Of a stretch of DNA of 38,160 nucleotides, positions 7,998 through 15,598 are shown one piece after another. How positions within the stretch are numbered: the stretch's first letter is position 1; each line of letters begins with the position of its first letter. Below the pieces are notes generated by a model. The model saw nothing but the letters and a program-made list of their open reading frames with translations. It did no database searches and was not told where the DNA came from. The position numbers and the translations under genes were made by a program. This DNA is from Drouetiella hepatica Uher 2000/2452 (GTDB taxonomy: Bacteria; Cyanobacteriota; Cyanobacteriia; Elainellales; Elainellaceae). The stretch is from positions 1 to 38,160 of the forward strand of contig JAHHHD010000046.1 of assembly GCA_019359505.1 (NCBI GenBank), written 5' to 3'.

Positions 7998-8265
7998 AAC
8001 GTCTGAAAAACTATTCATTTAGAGATTAGACACAATGAGAAAGCATCTGGGGAAATGTCCGAGCAGTTGACAGGCGTTCGCTTCGTGCCAGTGGGCAATA
8101 CCGCTGAGTCTATTTGCCCTTTGTGCACTTGATTTTCTTGAATACAAGCGAATCGTTTCTGTTCGCCTGATTAGAAATGACCGTGTTCCATCTCTTGCCG
8201 AACGCGAGAGGTGAAATGAGAAGGTCTACTGACGCGGATAATTATAGAGTCACGAGGCAAATCTT

Positions 8266-9144
8266 ATGTATGTAGTTTTCGGTGCGACTGGGCAGACGGG
8301 TTCTGCGGTTGCTGACGCTTTGCTTGAGAAAAATCAGTCCGTGCGGGTCGTTTTGCGCTCGGACAAAACCGCCGCCGCTTGGCGGGACAAAGGCGCGGAC
8401 GTTGCTTTTGCAGACCTAAGCGACTTAGAAGCGATGACCAATGCGATGCAGAACACGGACACTGTTTACGCGATGAATCCGCCTGCATACAACGTCGCCG
8501 ATATGTTCGTAGTGGCGAGAGGAATCGGTGAGCGTTACGTTGCCGCCATCAAAAATTCCGGCGCGCAGAAAGTCGTATTGCTGTCTTCGGTCGGCTCGCA
8601 ACACGCTTCGGGCACGGGAAATATTTTGACGACGCACATGTTGGAGACGATTTTCGGCGACTTAGAAATTCCCGTCGCTTATTTGCGGGCATCGGCATTT
8701 TTGGAAAATTGGGGCAGCGTGGCGCAGGTTGCCGCTGAGCAGGGCATTTTGCCGAGCTTCTACACGCCGCTTGAGCGCAAAATTCCGATGGTTTGCGCCA
8801 CCGATATCGGACGAGCCGTTGCCCAAGCGATGACCGAAACTTGGACGGGCAAGCGCATCATCGAACTGCACGGCGCAGCAGATTATTCGCCAAACGATGT
8901 CGCCGCCGCTTTTGCAGCCGTTCTCAACCGTGAGGTGCAGGCTGTCGCTGTCCCCGAAAGCGAGTGGCAGACAACGATTTCCAGCTTCGGCTTTTCGCCC
9001 GAAGCCGTCAACAGTTACAGCGAGATGATGCGCGGCTTCAATTCTGGTCATATTGTGTTTGAAGGGGGAAGCCACGTTCAAACAGTCAGGGGGCAAACGA
9101 TGATTGCAGATGCCATCGGCAAACTGATCGAAGCACAAGCTTGA
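8266..9144 (+). CDS. NmrA-like NAD(P)-binding protein
   Basis: A 292-residue atypical SDR of the NmrA group. The N-terminal nucleotide motif is FGATGQTGSAV (residues 5-15), and VLRSDKTAAAW follows the second strand. The central LLSSVGSQHASGTGN and YLRASAFLENWG stretches are typical of NmrA/QOR2-like proteins, which either reduce quinones or act as redox sensors. The classical YxxxK pair is absent, as expected for this group. It is followed after 31 bp by another SDR with a strong ribosome binding site, so both may be co-transcribed. No recognisable promoter element could be fixed in the 268 bp before it. Confidence 0.88.
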   Translation: MYVVFGATGQTGSAVADALLEKNQSVRVVLRSDKTAAAWRDKGADVAFADLSDLEAMTNAMQNTDTVYAMNPPAYNVADMFVVARGIGERYVAAIKNSGAQKVVLLSSVGSQHASGTGNILTTHMLETIFGDLEIPVAYLRASAFLENWGSVAQVAAEQGILPSFYTPLERKIPMVCATDIGRAVAQAMTETWTGKRIIELHGAADYSPNDVAAAFAAVLNREVQAVAVPESEWQTTISSFGFSPEAVNSYSEMMRGFNSGHIVFEGGSHVQTVRGQTMIADAIGKLIEAQA

Positions 9145-9175
9145 ATCAAAAATTTCACCCATAAAGGAGTCCACC

Positions 9176-9922
9176 ATGACGACAACACTGGCAGGCAAAG
9201 TGGCACTGGTTACGGGCGGTTCACGCGGGTTAGGAGCGGCGATCGCCAAACGTCTTGCTCACGATGGAGCCGCCGTTGCGCTCACCTACACCAGTTCGCC
9301 CCAAAAAGCGGCTCAGGTGGTTCGAGATATCGAAGTGGCAGGGGGAAAAGCTTTGGCAATTCGGGCTGACAGTGCTGATGTAGAAGCGGTAAAACATGCT
9401 GTAACTGAGACCGTCAACACCTTCGATCGTCTCGATATTCTTGTTAATAACGCAGGAGTTGCCGTCGTCGCGCCGATCGACCAGTTCTCGATCGAGGAGT
9501 TTGACCGATTGGTGGCGGTGAATATCAAAGGCGTTTTTGTCGCCACTCAAGAGGCTATTTGTCACATGGGTGAGGGGGGAAGGATCATTATGCTTGGCAG
9601 CGTCAGCAGTGATTTCATCACCCCCTATGTCGGCCTCTCAGTCTATGCGTTGACGAAGGGGGCGATCGCCAGCTTTACCCGTGGTCTTACCCGCGATCTG
9701 GGGTCTCGCGGCATCACCGTCAACAACATCCCACCTGGCCCGATTGACACCGATATGAATCCCGCTGATGGAAGCTTTGCCGTAGAGGTGACTAAGCTGA
9801 CTGCCCTCAGTCGCTATGGACAGGCCGACGAGGTGGCTGGCATGGTTTCCTATCTCGCCAGCCCTGAAGCCGCTTTTGTCACGGGCGCGAGCCTGAAAAT
9901 TGATGGCGGCTCGAATGCTTGA
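9176..9922 (+). CDS. SDR-family oxidoreductase (FabG-like)
   Basis: A complete 248-residue classical SDR: cofactor motif TGGSRGLG (13-20), NNAG (91-94), catalytic Ser142/144, and YALTK with Tyr157 and Lys161. The C-terminus VTGASLKIDGGSNA is standard. AAGGAG at 9164-9169 supports the start. It resembles 3-oxoacyl reductase-like SDRs, but such similarity does not fix the substrate. It follows the NmrA-like gene by 31 bp and precedes a decayed SDR fragment by 49 bp. With the genes at 2981, 3779 and 5738 this makes an unusual local concentration of SDRs. Confidence 0.93.
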   Translation: MTTTLAGKVALVTGGSRGLGAAIAKRLAHDGAAVALTYTSSPQKAAQVVRDIEVAGGKALAIRADSADVEAVKHAVTETVNTFDRLDILVNNAGVAVVAPIDQFSIEEFDRLVAVNIKGVFVATQEAICHMGEGGRIIMLGSVSSDFITPYVGLSVYALTKGAIASFTRGLTRDLGSRGITVNNIPPGPIDTDMNPADGSFAVEVTKLTALSRYGQADEVAGMVSYLASPEAAFVTGASLKIDGGSNA

Positions 9923-9971
9923 ACGAGACGTAATCAAATTTGCAATTCCTGAACTCGACCAGGAAAGCACG

Positions 9972-10189
9972 ATGTTACAAAAACTTTCAAGAAAAGTTGC
10001 GCTAGTCACGGCGGCACTAGCGACATCGGTCTTGCCACAATCAAGCGATTTGTCGATGAAGGTGCCAATGTCTTTATCACGGGTTGTCGTCAGACTGAGC
10101 TTGACGCAGTTTAAACCAGATGGGTAAGAACGTCTTGGGCATTCAGAGCAATGTGATGGGAAGCTTTATCAATCGCGCAGTAACACCAT
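9972..10189 (+). pseudogene. SDR N-terminal remnant with frameshifts
   Basis: ATG 9972 opens [10 protein letters not shown], the usual first strand of an SDR. The frame then slips: the next part of the fold, [20 protein letters not shown] and [13 protein letters not shown], is read in another frame (10012-10110), and QMGKNVLGIQSNV in a third position up to about 10160. So at least two frameshifts are present and the catalytic half is absent. The remnant ends at the AraC-type promoter module that begins at 10188. It probably continued the SDR series of 8266-9922 before being truncated. Confidence 0.82.
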
Positions 10190-10250
10190 AAGAATCTGAC
10201 AAACTGCCCTAAAAATCTGAAAGAAACCAGGTATCGGAACTGACTACACT
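10188..10250 (+). promoter_or_regulatory. AraC-type promoter module, copy 2, driving RidA gene
   Basis: Boxes ATAAGAATCTGA (10188-10199) and CTAAAAATCTGA (10209-10220) start 21 bp apart, with -10-like TACACT at 10245-10250, 24 bp after the second box. Expected transcription start is near 10257, giving a leader of about 27 bases that contains AAAGGA before the RidA ATG at 10284. The layout is the same as in copies 1, 3 and 4. Confidence 0.78.
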
Positions 10251-10283
10251 CCAGATAAATATATAGAAAAGGACTTAGACACC

Positions 10284-10682
10284 ATGAGAAAGCAACTTGT
10301 TAACCCGCCACAACGTTATGATGGCAAACCGCACGGATTGTCCCACGCTGTAAACGATACCGCATCGGGTGTCGTTTACATTTCTGGTCAGGTTGACTGG
10401 GACATGAATTTCCAAGTCTCATCCCATACTGTCGAGGGGCAACTAAAGAACGTGCTAAATAACCTAACGATCGTCCTAGATGCAGCGGGAAGTTCCGTAG
10501 AGAATTTGCTGAATCTTCGCATCTACATTCGCGGTGAACTTGGAGAATTCTTTGACGATATTGCGCCAATTCTCGCGCAATTTCTGGCAGACTCACGCCC
10601 CGCGATTACTGGCATCGGTGTTGCCTCGCTCGCCTCCCCAGAAACATTAGTTGAGATTGAGGCAATAGCAGCCCTTAAGTAA
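10284..10682 (+). CDS. RidA/YjgF/UK114-family protein
   Basis: A 132-residue soluble protein of the RidA family, whose archetype hydrolyses reactive 2-aminoacrylate-type enamines and imines as a trimer. Visible family features are HAVNDTASGVVYISGQVDWD, QLKNVLNNLTIVLDAAGSS, IYIRGELGEFF and the C-terminal SRPAITGIGVASLASPETLVEIEAIA. The Arg in SRPA lies at the position of the catalytic Arg of E. coli RidA. The TGIGVASLAS variant indicates one of the Rid subfamilies other than the archetype, so its exact substrate is uncertain. It is the first gene after AraC-type module copy 2, and the SnoaL-like gene after it has its own module. Confidence 0.92.
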   Translation: MRKQLVNPPQRYDGKPHGLSHAVNDTASGVVYISGQVDWDMNFQVSSHTVEGQLKNVLNNLTIVLDAAGSSVENLLNLRIYIRGELGEFFDDIAPILAQFLADSRPAITGIGVASLASPETLVEIEAIAALK

Positions 10683-10780
10683 CTGTCTGCTAACTGGGTT
10701 GGCGAAATCCCTCCAAGTGTGTGTTGGGCAGGCGCACAGCTCGTGCGACGCCACCAAAAGTGTCGGGTTCACTCAACACT

Positions 10781-10843
10781 ATAAGAATGTGACAAACTGC
10801 CATAAGAACCTGAGAGTAATCCAGTATGGAGACTTACTACACT
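10781..10843 (+). promoter_or_regulatory. AraC-type promoter module, copy 3, driving SnoaL-like gene
   Basis: Boxes ATAAGAATGTGA (10781-10792) and ATAAGAACCTGA (10802-10813) start 21 bp apart, and TACACT follows at 10838-10843, 24 bp after the second. Spacer CAAACTGCC between the boxes is identical to that in copy 2, so copies 2 and 3 form a sub-type. The expected start of transcription is near 10850, 27 bp before the gene start at 10877. Confidence 0.75.
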
Positions 10844-10876
10844 TCAGATGGATGGAACATTACGTAACTCAAATCT

Positions 10877-11269
10877 ATGGATTTCTCTCACCTTATGGAA
10901 CAAACACTTAAACAGAATAAAACATTCGTTCACAATCATTTTGAAGAGATTGTGAACCGCAAGAATTCTGCCATTGCTTACCAAAACTTTGCACCTAACT
11001 TTATAGATCATGAAGAACCTTTTGCAGGATTGGTGAGTCCCGATCTAGTTAAGCAGACGATGGAGAAAGCATACGCAAAGTATCCCGATTTGCGCGTTAC
11101 AGTCGAGGACACGATCGCTGAAGGCGACAAGGTTATGGTGCGGTGTCTATGGCGTGGGACTGATTCTTCCACAGGTAAAGAGATGGAGTTTAAGGGCTTT
11201 GTACTTTGGAGATTAGCAGAGGGCAAACTTGCTGAGCGTTGGGCAACGATTGCACCGCCACTTAGGTAA
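10877..11269 (+). CDS. SnoaL-like / ester cyclase family protein
   Basis: A 130-residue protein of the SnoaL-like polyketide/ester cyclase group in the NTF2 superfamily. Typical segments are FEEIVNRKNSAIAYQNFAPN, FIDHEEPFAGLVSPD (the family usually has a His in this loop), YPDLRVTVEDTIAEGDKVMV and the closing WRLAEGKLAERWATIAPP. Unlike the protein at 2275, it has no signal peptide and should be cytoplasmic. No clear ribosome binding site precedes ATG 10877; an internal ATG at 10895 is an alternative start. It lies directly behind AraC-type module copy 3, so it is probably induced with the RidA gene. The substrate is unknown. Confidence 0.85.
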   Translation: MDFSHLMEQTLKQNKTFVHNHFEEIVNRKNSAIAYQNFAPNFIDHEEPFAGLVSPDLVKQTMEKAYAKYPDLRVTVEDTIAEGDKVMVRCLWRGTDSSTGKEMEFKGFVLWRLAEGKLAERWATIAPPLR

Positions 11270-11492
11270 AGTATCTTTTTGCTAACCCAGGCACAAGCGT
11301 AATCGCGAATAATTCGTCCTGGTCAACTCTACAATTTTAAGGTGGTGGATAAAATGATTAAGCACAAAGATTTTGCGTCTCGAATTACTGAACGGAGACC
11401 CTTAGCGAACCTGCCAAGTATGAATCCTTCTCTGAGGCTGTTAGTGCGGTAAATCAGCAAATTGAAAAGCACTGCCTGTTTGCGGGAGAGGC
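11270..11492. other. Spacer without recognisable gene before SDR remnant
   Basis: An open stretch (about 11390-11500) reads EPAKYESFSEAVSAVNQQ in one frame but has no start and no family that I recognise. It may be a further gene fragment. No promoter module of the 21-bp type and no terminator are visible. Confidence 0.3.
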
Positions 11493-11648
11493 AAGACTCA
11501 AGAACAGATTGAGCATCTCAGCAAGCTTGCTCCAATGGAGCGGCATGGAGAACCCCTCGACATTGCGCGTGTCGTTTCATTCCTGGCAGAAACGGACGGG
11601 GGCTGGGTTAATGCTCAAGTTCTTCGCGCTAACGGCGGTTACGCTTAA
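11493..11648 (+). pseudogene. SDR C-terminal remnant (51 codons)
   Basis: In frame from 11493 to the TAA at 11646-11648 the translation ends LAPMERHGEPLDIARVVSFL, then AETDGGWVNAQVLRANGGYA. This is the standard C-terminal end of a classical SDR (RxGxPxDIAxxVxFL, then GGWVNGQxLxxNGG). There is no start and no N-terminal domain. The N-terminal SDR remnant at 9972 lies on the same strand; the two might be halves of one gene split by the RidA/SnoaL segment, but different subfamily features are also possible. The remnant is in a frame other than the aldo/keto reductase gene after it. Confidence 0.82.
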
Positions 11649-11697
11649 TTCAAATTCGGTATATTTCATCTTCAACTCATTACAAAGAAAACGCACA

Positions 11698-12798
11698 ATG
11701 AAGGCAACCCGTCCAGCAATTAGGCGAAATGTTTCCCGTCGGTCGGTACTTGGACTGTTAGGATTTGGTGCCGCCACCGCTGCCTTAACACCCACTTTTT
11801 TGAAGACGGCACGGGCACAGAATCAAACTCAAACTCAACCGTCGCAACCTGCTTCAACCCAACTATCGCAAATCATCACGAAGGAAATTCCGCGTACAAA
11901 GGAGAAACTGCCTGCAATCGGTCTGGGAACGTTTATGACCTTTGATACTTTATCTAATCAGCCCCGCGATCATCTTCAGCAAGTAATGCGCCGCTTTTGG
12001 AATGCAGGCGGGCGAGTGGTCGATACCTCACTGCTCTATGGGATGTCGGAAGTGAACGTGGGCGAATTTGCCAGAACACTCGACTTGACCAATGACTTGT
12101 TTATTGCTGACAAAACCTGGGCAACTGGTGAGTATCTGGGCGATCGCAGCCAAGCGCAGCGTCAGTTAGAACAATCAATGACGCGATTATCACGCGATCG
12201 CATTGATGTAATGCAGGTTCATAGCTTGGTGAATGTAGATGCAATTTTGCCCTTGTTAAAAGCATGGAAAGCAGAAGGTAAAATTCGCTACGTGGGCGTT
12301 ACCCACCACGATCCGTTATATTTTGCTGCGCTTGAGAGATGGATCGAGAACGGCGATCTAGACTTTGTTCAACTTCGCTACTCAATTCGTCAACGTGGAG
12401 TTGAAGACAGAATTCTCCCTGCGGCAGCGGCGCGAGGAACAGCCGTCTTAGCCAACATGCCCTTTGAAAAAGCCCGCCTCTTTGAATTGGTAAAGGGGCA
12501 ACCACTACCCGATTTTGCCAGTGAAATTGGCTGCGAGAACTGGGCGCAGTTTTTTCTCAAGTATGTGATTTCTCACCCGGCTCTAACCTGTGCGATTCCC
12601 GCAACTACAAACCCCGATCACGTTGTTGAAAATATGGGGGCACTAAGAGGATCGTTACCTGATGATTCAATGCGTACCCGAATGGTGGAACACATGGAAA
12701 GCCTTCCCGGCTTTGACAACCTTCTCCAAACGCCCTGGTATCCTGGCAAGAATTTTAGCGGGTTGGTTCGCCTGCCAAATCCACGTCCAATCGGTTGA
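11698..12798 (+). CDS. Tat-exported aldo/keto reductase
   Basis: A 366-residue protein. ATG 11698 is the right start because it gives a twin-arginine signal (NVSRRSVLGLLGFGAATAAL, cleavage near ARAQ); the longer frame from 11509 runs through an SDR remnant. A Gln/Thr/Pro-rich linker is followed by an aldo/keto reductase barrel. The catalytic tetrad can be assigned: Asp and Tyr in VVDTSLLYGMSE, Lys in ADKTWATG and His in VMQVHSLVN. Export in folded form fits a cofactor-bound enzyme. NAD(P)H is scarce in the periplasm, so the export is notable, although Tat-tagged members of this family are known. The secreted Kelch gene follows after 15 bp and is probably in the same transcript. Confidence 0.92.
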   Translation: MKATRPAIRRNVSRRSVLGLLGFGAATAALTPTFLKTARAQNQTQTQPSQPASTQLSQIITKEIPRTKEKLPAIGLGTFMTFDTLSNQPRDHLQQVMRRFWNAGGRVVDTSLLYGMSEVNVGEFARTLDLTNDLFIADKTWATGEYLGDRSQAQRQLEQSMTRLSRDRIDVMQVHSLVNVDAILPLLKAWKAEGKIRYVGVTHHDPLYFAALERWIENGDLDFVQLRYSIRQRGVEDRILPAAAARGTAVLANMPFEKARLFELVKGQPLPDFASEIGCENWAQFFLKYVISHPALTCAIPATTNPDHVVENMGALRGSLPDDSMRTRMVEHMESLPGFDNLLQTPWYPGKNFSGLVRLPNPRPIG

Positions 12799-12813
12799 GA
12801 TGGAGTCTGTATT

Positions 12814-13854
12814 ATGTTGCGTAGATTTAGGTATTTGATTTTCCTGTCGCTGTTGGTCTTTTCACTCATAGCGCTAGGTTCGCCCGTGCTCAGTCAAGCA
12901 CAAAGCCAGTTGCCCTATTGGACTGAAGCTGCACCGCCAACAGTCGCTCGGCAAGAGCTATATCCAGAAGTTTTGGACGGAAAAATTTACGTGGTCGGCG
13001 GTTTACTCAGCCCAAACACCGGGTTCTCAGCGCATTTCGAGTCTTATGATCCGGTCAACGATACATGGACAGCCTTGAGACCGCTTCCTGAAGCCCGACA
13101 TCACATTACGCTGTCGGCAGTCAATGGCTTGCTCTATGGTGTGGGTGGTTTCACAGGTGGATTTCCAGACTGGCGGGCGCAGCCGACAATGTTCGTCTAC
13201 GATCCTGCTTCTAATACTTGGACTGGAGGGATTGACCTGCCAGCGGCTCGTGCCGAGGGTGTATCCGCAGTGGTCGATGACAAGATATACCTGATTGGTG
13301 GGCGCGTTCGAGCTACTGAGGATGCTCGGCTGTTCAATGACCACATTGATAGTGTGCGAAACGAAGTCTTTGATCCGACGATAGGGCGTTGGACAGCCCG
13401 TGCCAATGCACCCACAGCGCGAAACAGTGCAGCGTCGGCTGTCATTGATGGAAAGATCTATGTGGTCGGGGGGCGCGAGTTTTCTAAGAATGCTGATGGC
13501 ACGACGCAGCAGGTGAATGTGCCAAATCTTGAGGTCTACGATCCAGAACGCGATCGTTGGGAAACACGATCGCCGCTGCCTCAAGCCCAAGGGGGTCTGG
13601 CTGCAACCGCACTCAACGGCAAACTTTACGTGTTTGGCGGCGAACAGTGGGTTCCAGAGCAAAAAGTTTTTGCCGAAAGTTGGGTATACGACCCGGAAAC
13701 CGACGTGTGGGAAGCATTGCCGCCCTTGCCAACTCCACGACATGGATTGGGAGCATCGGCAATTGGCAACCGAATCTTTGTGTTTGGTGGTGGCACCCAA
13801 ACAGGCGGAAATGCAGCAACAGCAATCCACGAGGTGCTGGTATTGCCCACCTAG
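12814..13854 (+). CDS. Secreted Kelch-repeat beta-propeller protein
   Basis: A 346-residue exported protein: signal peptide at residues 1-30 (RRFRYLIFLSLLVFSLIALG, cleavage near SQAQS) and then six Kelch repeats. Each carries the double-glycine core, for example DGKIYVVGGLL, NGLLYGVGGFTGG, DDKIYLIGGRV, DGKIYVVGGRE, NGKLYVFGGEQ and GNRIFVFGGG, with the spaced Tyr and Trp of YDPxxDxW. Six blades should close into one propeller. Such proteins may bind sugars or partner proteins, or act as sialic-acid mutarotase-like or galactose-oxidase-like folds; no copper ligands can be assigned. Its gene is 15 bp behind the Tat aldo/keto reductase, suggesting both act outside the cytoplasm. Confidence 0.92.
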   Translation: MLRRFRYLIFLSLLVFSLIALGSPVLSQAQSQLPYWTEAAPPTVARQELYPEVLDGKIYVVGGLLSPNTGFSAHFESYDPVNDTWTALRPLPEARHHITLSAVNGLLYGVGGFTGGFPDWRAQPTMFVYDPASNTWTGGIDLPAARAEGVSAVVDDKIYLIGGRVRATEDARLFNDHIDSVRNEVFDPTIGRWTARANAPTARNSAASAVIDGKIYVVGGREFSKNADGTTQQVNVPNLEVYDPERDRWETRSPLPQAQGGLAATALNGKLYVFGGEQWVPEQKVFAESWVYDPETDVWEALPPLPTPRHGLGASAIGNRIFVFGGGTQTGGNAATAIHEVLVLPT

Positions 13855-13892
13855 AGTGCTATGCACTAAGAAGTTTATTGAGAATGATCCTA

Positions 13893-14105
13893 ATGACGCA
13901 TTCAACATTACAATTCAAGAATGATTCTGAGGATGAGATTACACCTCAGAATCATTCTCTCTGTGACTCTAGAGTTAATGATGCTCTGATTGCGATCGCG
14001 CAAGAAGTCGCTGAGTTGTTGAAACAATCTTATCCAGTACAAGCCGATGAAATCGATACCATAGAATTAATAGGCGGGAACAATTTTGTTTTGCTGAATG
14101 CTTGA
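13893..14105 (+). CDS. Small hypothetical protein (70 aa), uncertain
   Basis: ATG 13893 opens 70 codons ending NFVLLNA. The C-terminal two thirds (VNDALIAIAQEVAELLKQSY, then PVQADEIDTIELIGG) look like a regular amphipathic helix followed by an acidic segment and may be a real small protein. No family is recognised and no good ribosome binding site is present. The first third coincides with a perfect 15-bp inverted repeat (13918-13958), which argues that the DNA here may have another role. An in-frame ATG at 13884 is an alternative start. Confidence 0.35.
   Translation: MTHSTLQFKNDSEDEITPQNHSLCDSRVNDALIAIAQEVAELLKQSYPVQADEIDTIELIGGNNFVLLNA
13918..13958. repeat. Perfect 15-bp inverted repeat, 11-bp loop
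   Basis: Arms AGAATGATTCTGAGG (13918-13932) and its exact reverse complement (13944-13958) are separated by 11 bp. It lies 63 bp behind the Kelch gene. No T-run follows, so it is not a classical terminator on either strand. It could be a bidirectional terminator, a protein site or a small element. It also overlaps the small frame starting at 13893. Confidence 0.85.
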
Positions 14106-14279
14106 CTCTTGGCTGAGTTGGTAAAGTCTGTCTAAGGAGAGAAGTATCGATCGCTAGCTTATGCTTTAATACGTCGATGTCATCTTAGGTTCCTGACTGG
14201 AAAACGCTTTTTCTGTGCTAGCGTCGGGCTAGTAAAGTGTCTGCTTTGTAACTGCAAGTAATTGGTAAGAGCAAGCTCT

Positions 14280-15167
14280 ATGGCTAGCAACCTGCTCAAC
14301 TCGCTCGAACTCAGCCAACGGTTCAATAAACCACGGATACTCTCCAGTCGTCAAATGAACTGGAATGGCATTTTGGTTGAGCAGCTTCAAAGTCCTGTTT
14401 CAACTTATGAGGTGGAACTCCCAGCCTTCTCAGATCATTGGCTCAGCTTGCACTTGGGGAATCCTGCCCCTATGATTCAAAAACGGGACGATCGCCTGCA
14501 TGAATCAATCCTTTACGAAGGGGACAATCTCTTTGTCCCTGCTGGACAACCAAGTTACTGGTGTCGAGATAAGAGTGGTGTCATTTGCGCTCCGCTATTC
14601 ATTTGCTTAAAACCGGAACTGATTCAACACGTTGCTGAAGCTTCCGATATTGATTCAAATCGGTTTGAGCTTTTGCATAGCTTCGGTCAGCAAGATCTGC
14701 AACTTCACCAGATTGGCATGCTGCTGTTCGCTGAGTTGCGATCGGGTGGGATGATGGGGAAACTATATGTCGAATCAGTTACTCAAATCCTGGCAATTCA
14801 TTTACTGCGACACTATTCGACTGTCACGCAACCGATCGCATCACAAAACAGCAGCATCACTCGTACCCAGTTGCAGCAGGCGATTGATTATATTCACACT
14901 TACCTAAATCGAGATCTATCCTTGGTGGAACTGGCAAGTGTTGTTAACATCAGCCCGACTTACTTTGCGAGTTTGTTTAAGCAAGCAATGGGGATTTCGC
15001 CCCATCAGTACGTGATTCAACAGCGTGTGAAACAGGCGAAATTGATGCTGTCGAAAACAGATTTGGCGATCGCAGACATCGCCCTACAAGTCGGCTTCTC
15101 CAGTCAAAGCCATCTGACGCAACAGTTTAAACGCCACACTGGAATGACACCGAAGCAGATTCGCTAG
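14280..15167 (+). CDS. AraC-family transcriptional regulator
   Basis: A 295-residue regulator. The C-terminal ~100 residues hold two helix-turn-helix motifs: LVELASVVNISPTYFASLFK, and IADIALQVGFSSQSHLTQQF followed by KRHTGMTPKQIR, the signature end of AraC/XylS proteins. The N-terminal part is a diverged sensor domain (DHWLSLHLGNPAPM, GDNLFVPAGQPSYW) like that of PchR/YesN-type members. ATG 14280 is preferred to TTG 14262 because AAGAG lies eight bases before it. Four copies of a promoter module with 21-bp-spaced direct repeats occur in the window, one starting five bases after this gene. Spacing fits a two-HTH activator, so this protein is the best candidate to bind them. Confidence 0.93.
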   Translation: MASNLLNSLELSQRFNKPRILSSRQMNWNGILVEQLQSPVSTYEVELPAFSDHWLSLHLGNPAPMIQKRDDRLHESILYEGDNLFVPAGQPSYWCRDKSGVICAPLFICLKPELIQHVAEASDIDSNRFELLHSFGQQDLQLHQIGMLLFAELRSGGMMGKLYVESVTQILAIHLLRHYSTVTQPIASQNSSITRTQLQQAIDYIHTYLNRDLSLVELASVVNISPTYFASLFKQAMGISPHQYVIQQRVKQAKLMLSKTDLAIADIALQVGFSSQSHLTQQFKRHTGMTPKQIR

Positions 15168-15171
15168 CTCC

Positions 15172-15233
15172 ATAGGAATCTAATAAATCACGGTAAGAAT
15201 CTGAAAGAACTTGAGTGTTAAAACTCATACACT
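15172..15233 (+). promoter_or_regulatory. AraC-type promoter module, copy 4, directly behind araC-like gene
   Basis: Boxes ATAGGAATCTAA (15172-15183) and GTAAGAATCTGA (15193-15204) start 21 bp apart, with TACACT at 15228-15233, 23 bp after the second. From the second box on it is almost identical to copy 1 (AAGAACTTGAGTGTT). It points towards the paoABC-like operon, but two transposase fragments now fill the 800 bp in between, so this promoter may have lost its gene or may read through them. Confidence 0.72.
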
Positions 15234-15463
15234 CAAAGTAGCTAAGACGAAGACAATCTTTACAGAAAGTATCTAGCAATAGTTCGGACAGAATTAGGGA
15301 GCTATAATGCCGTAGGAACGTAGATTTTGATAGTTCGGATGGGATTTAATCAAAGTTGGATTCAACTCTAACATTGAAATAGGCTCTATAGCTGTTTCAG
15401 GGAGGTCGAGGTATGAGAGAGAATTGATAAGATACAAAGAGACTACAAGCTTTGAGCAGAGCA
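15234..15463. other. Probable IS-derived spacer, no gene
   Basis: The 230 bp between the AraC-type module and the IS1595-type fragment have no coding frame. A terminal repeat of the IS1595-type element should lie here, but without its partner I cannot place it. Confidence 0.35.
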
Positions 15464-15598
15464 ATGTTCAACCTTAACAACCTGATTGATGATGCTAAAT
15501 GTTATCGGATGGTGCGCCAACTGCGATGGTCAGAGAGGGTTCGCTGCCCTCACTGTGAAAGTGCAGAGGTGATAAAACGGGGAAAAGATGACACCTAA
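15464..15598 (+). pseudogene. IS1595-family transposase, N-terminal fragment
   Basis: ATG 15464 opens MFNLNNLIDDAKCYRMVRQL, then RWSERVRCPHCESAEVIKRG. This is the N-terminal zinc-ribbon start of IS1595-family transposases (CPHC, with the second Cys pair normally some 15 residues later). The frame stops at 15598 after 44 codons, at the junction with an unrelated transposase fragment. The second Cys pair and the DDE domain are missing. It is clearly a truncated copy. Confidence 0.72.

Noticed and set aside
11509-11697. 63-codon N-terminal extension of the aldo/keto reductase frame
   Set aside because: It overlaps an SDR remnant in another frame and would mask the twin-arginine signal that starts at 11698.
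13557-13892. Extension of the small frame at 13893 into the Kelch gene
   Set aside because: It reads out-of-frame Kelch sequence; only the part after 13893 has any protein-like pattern.
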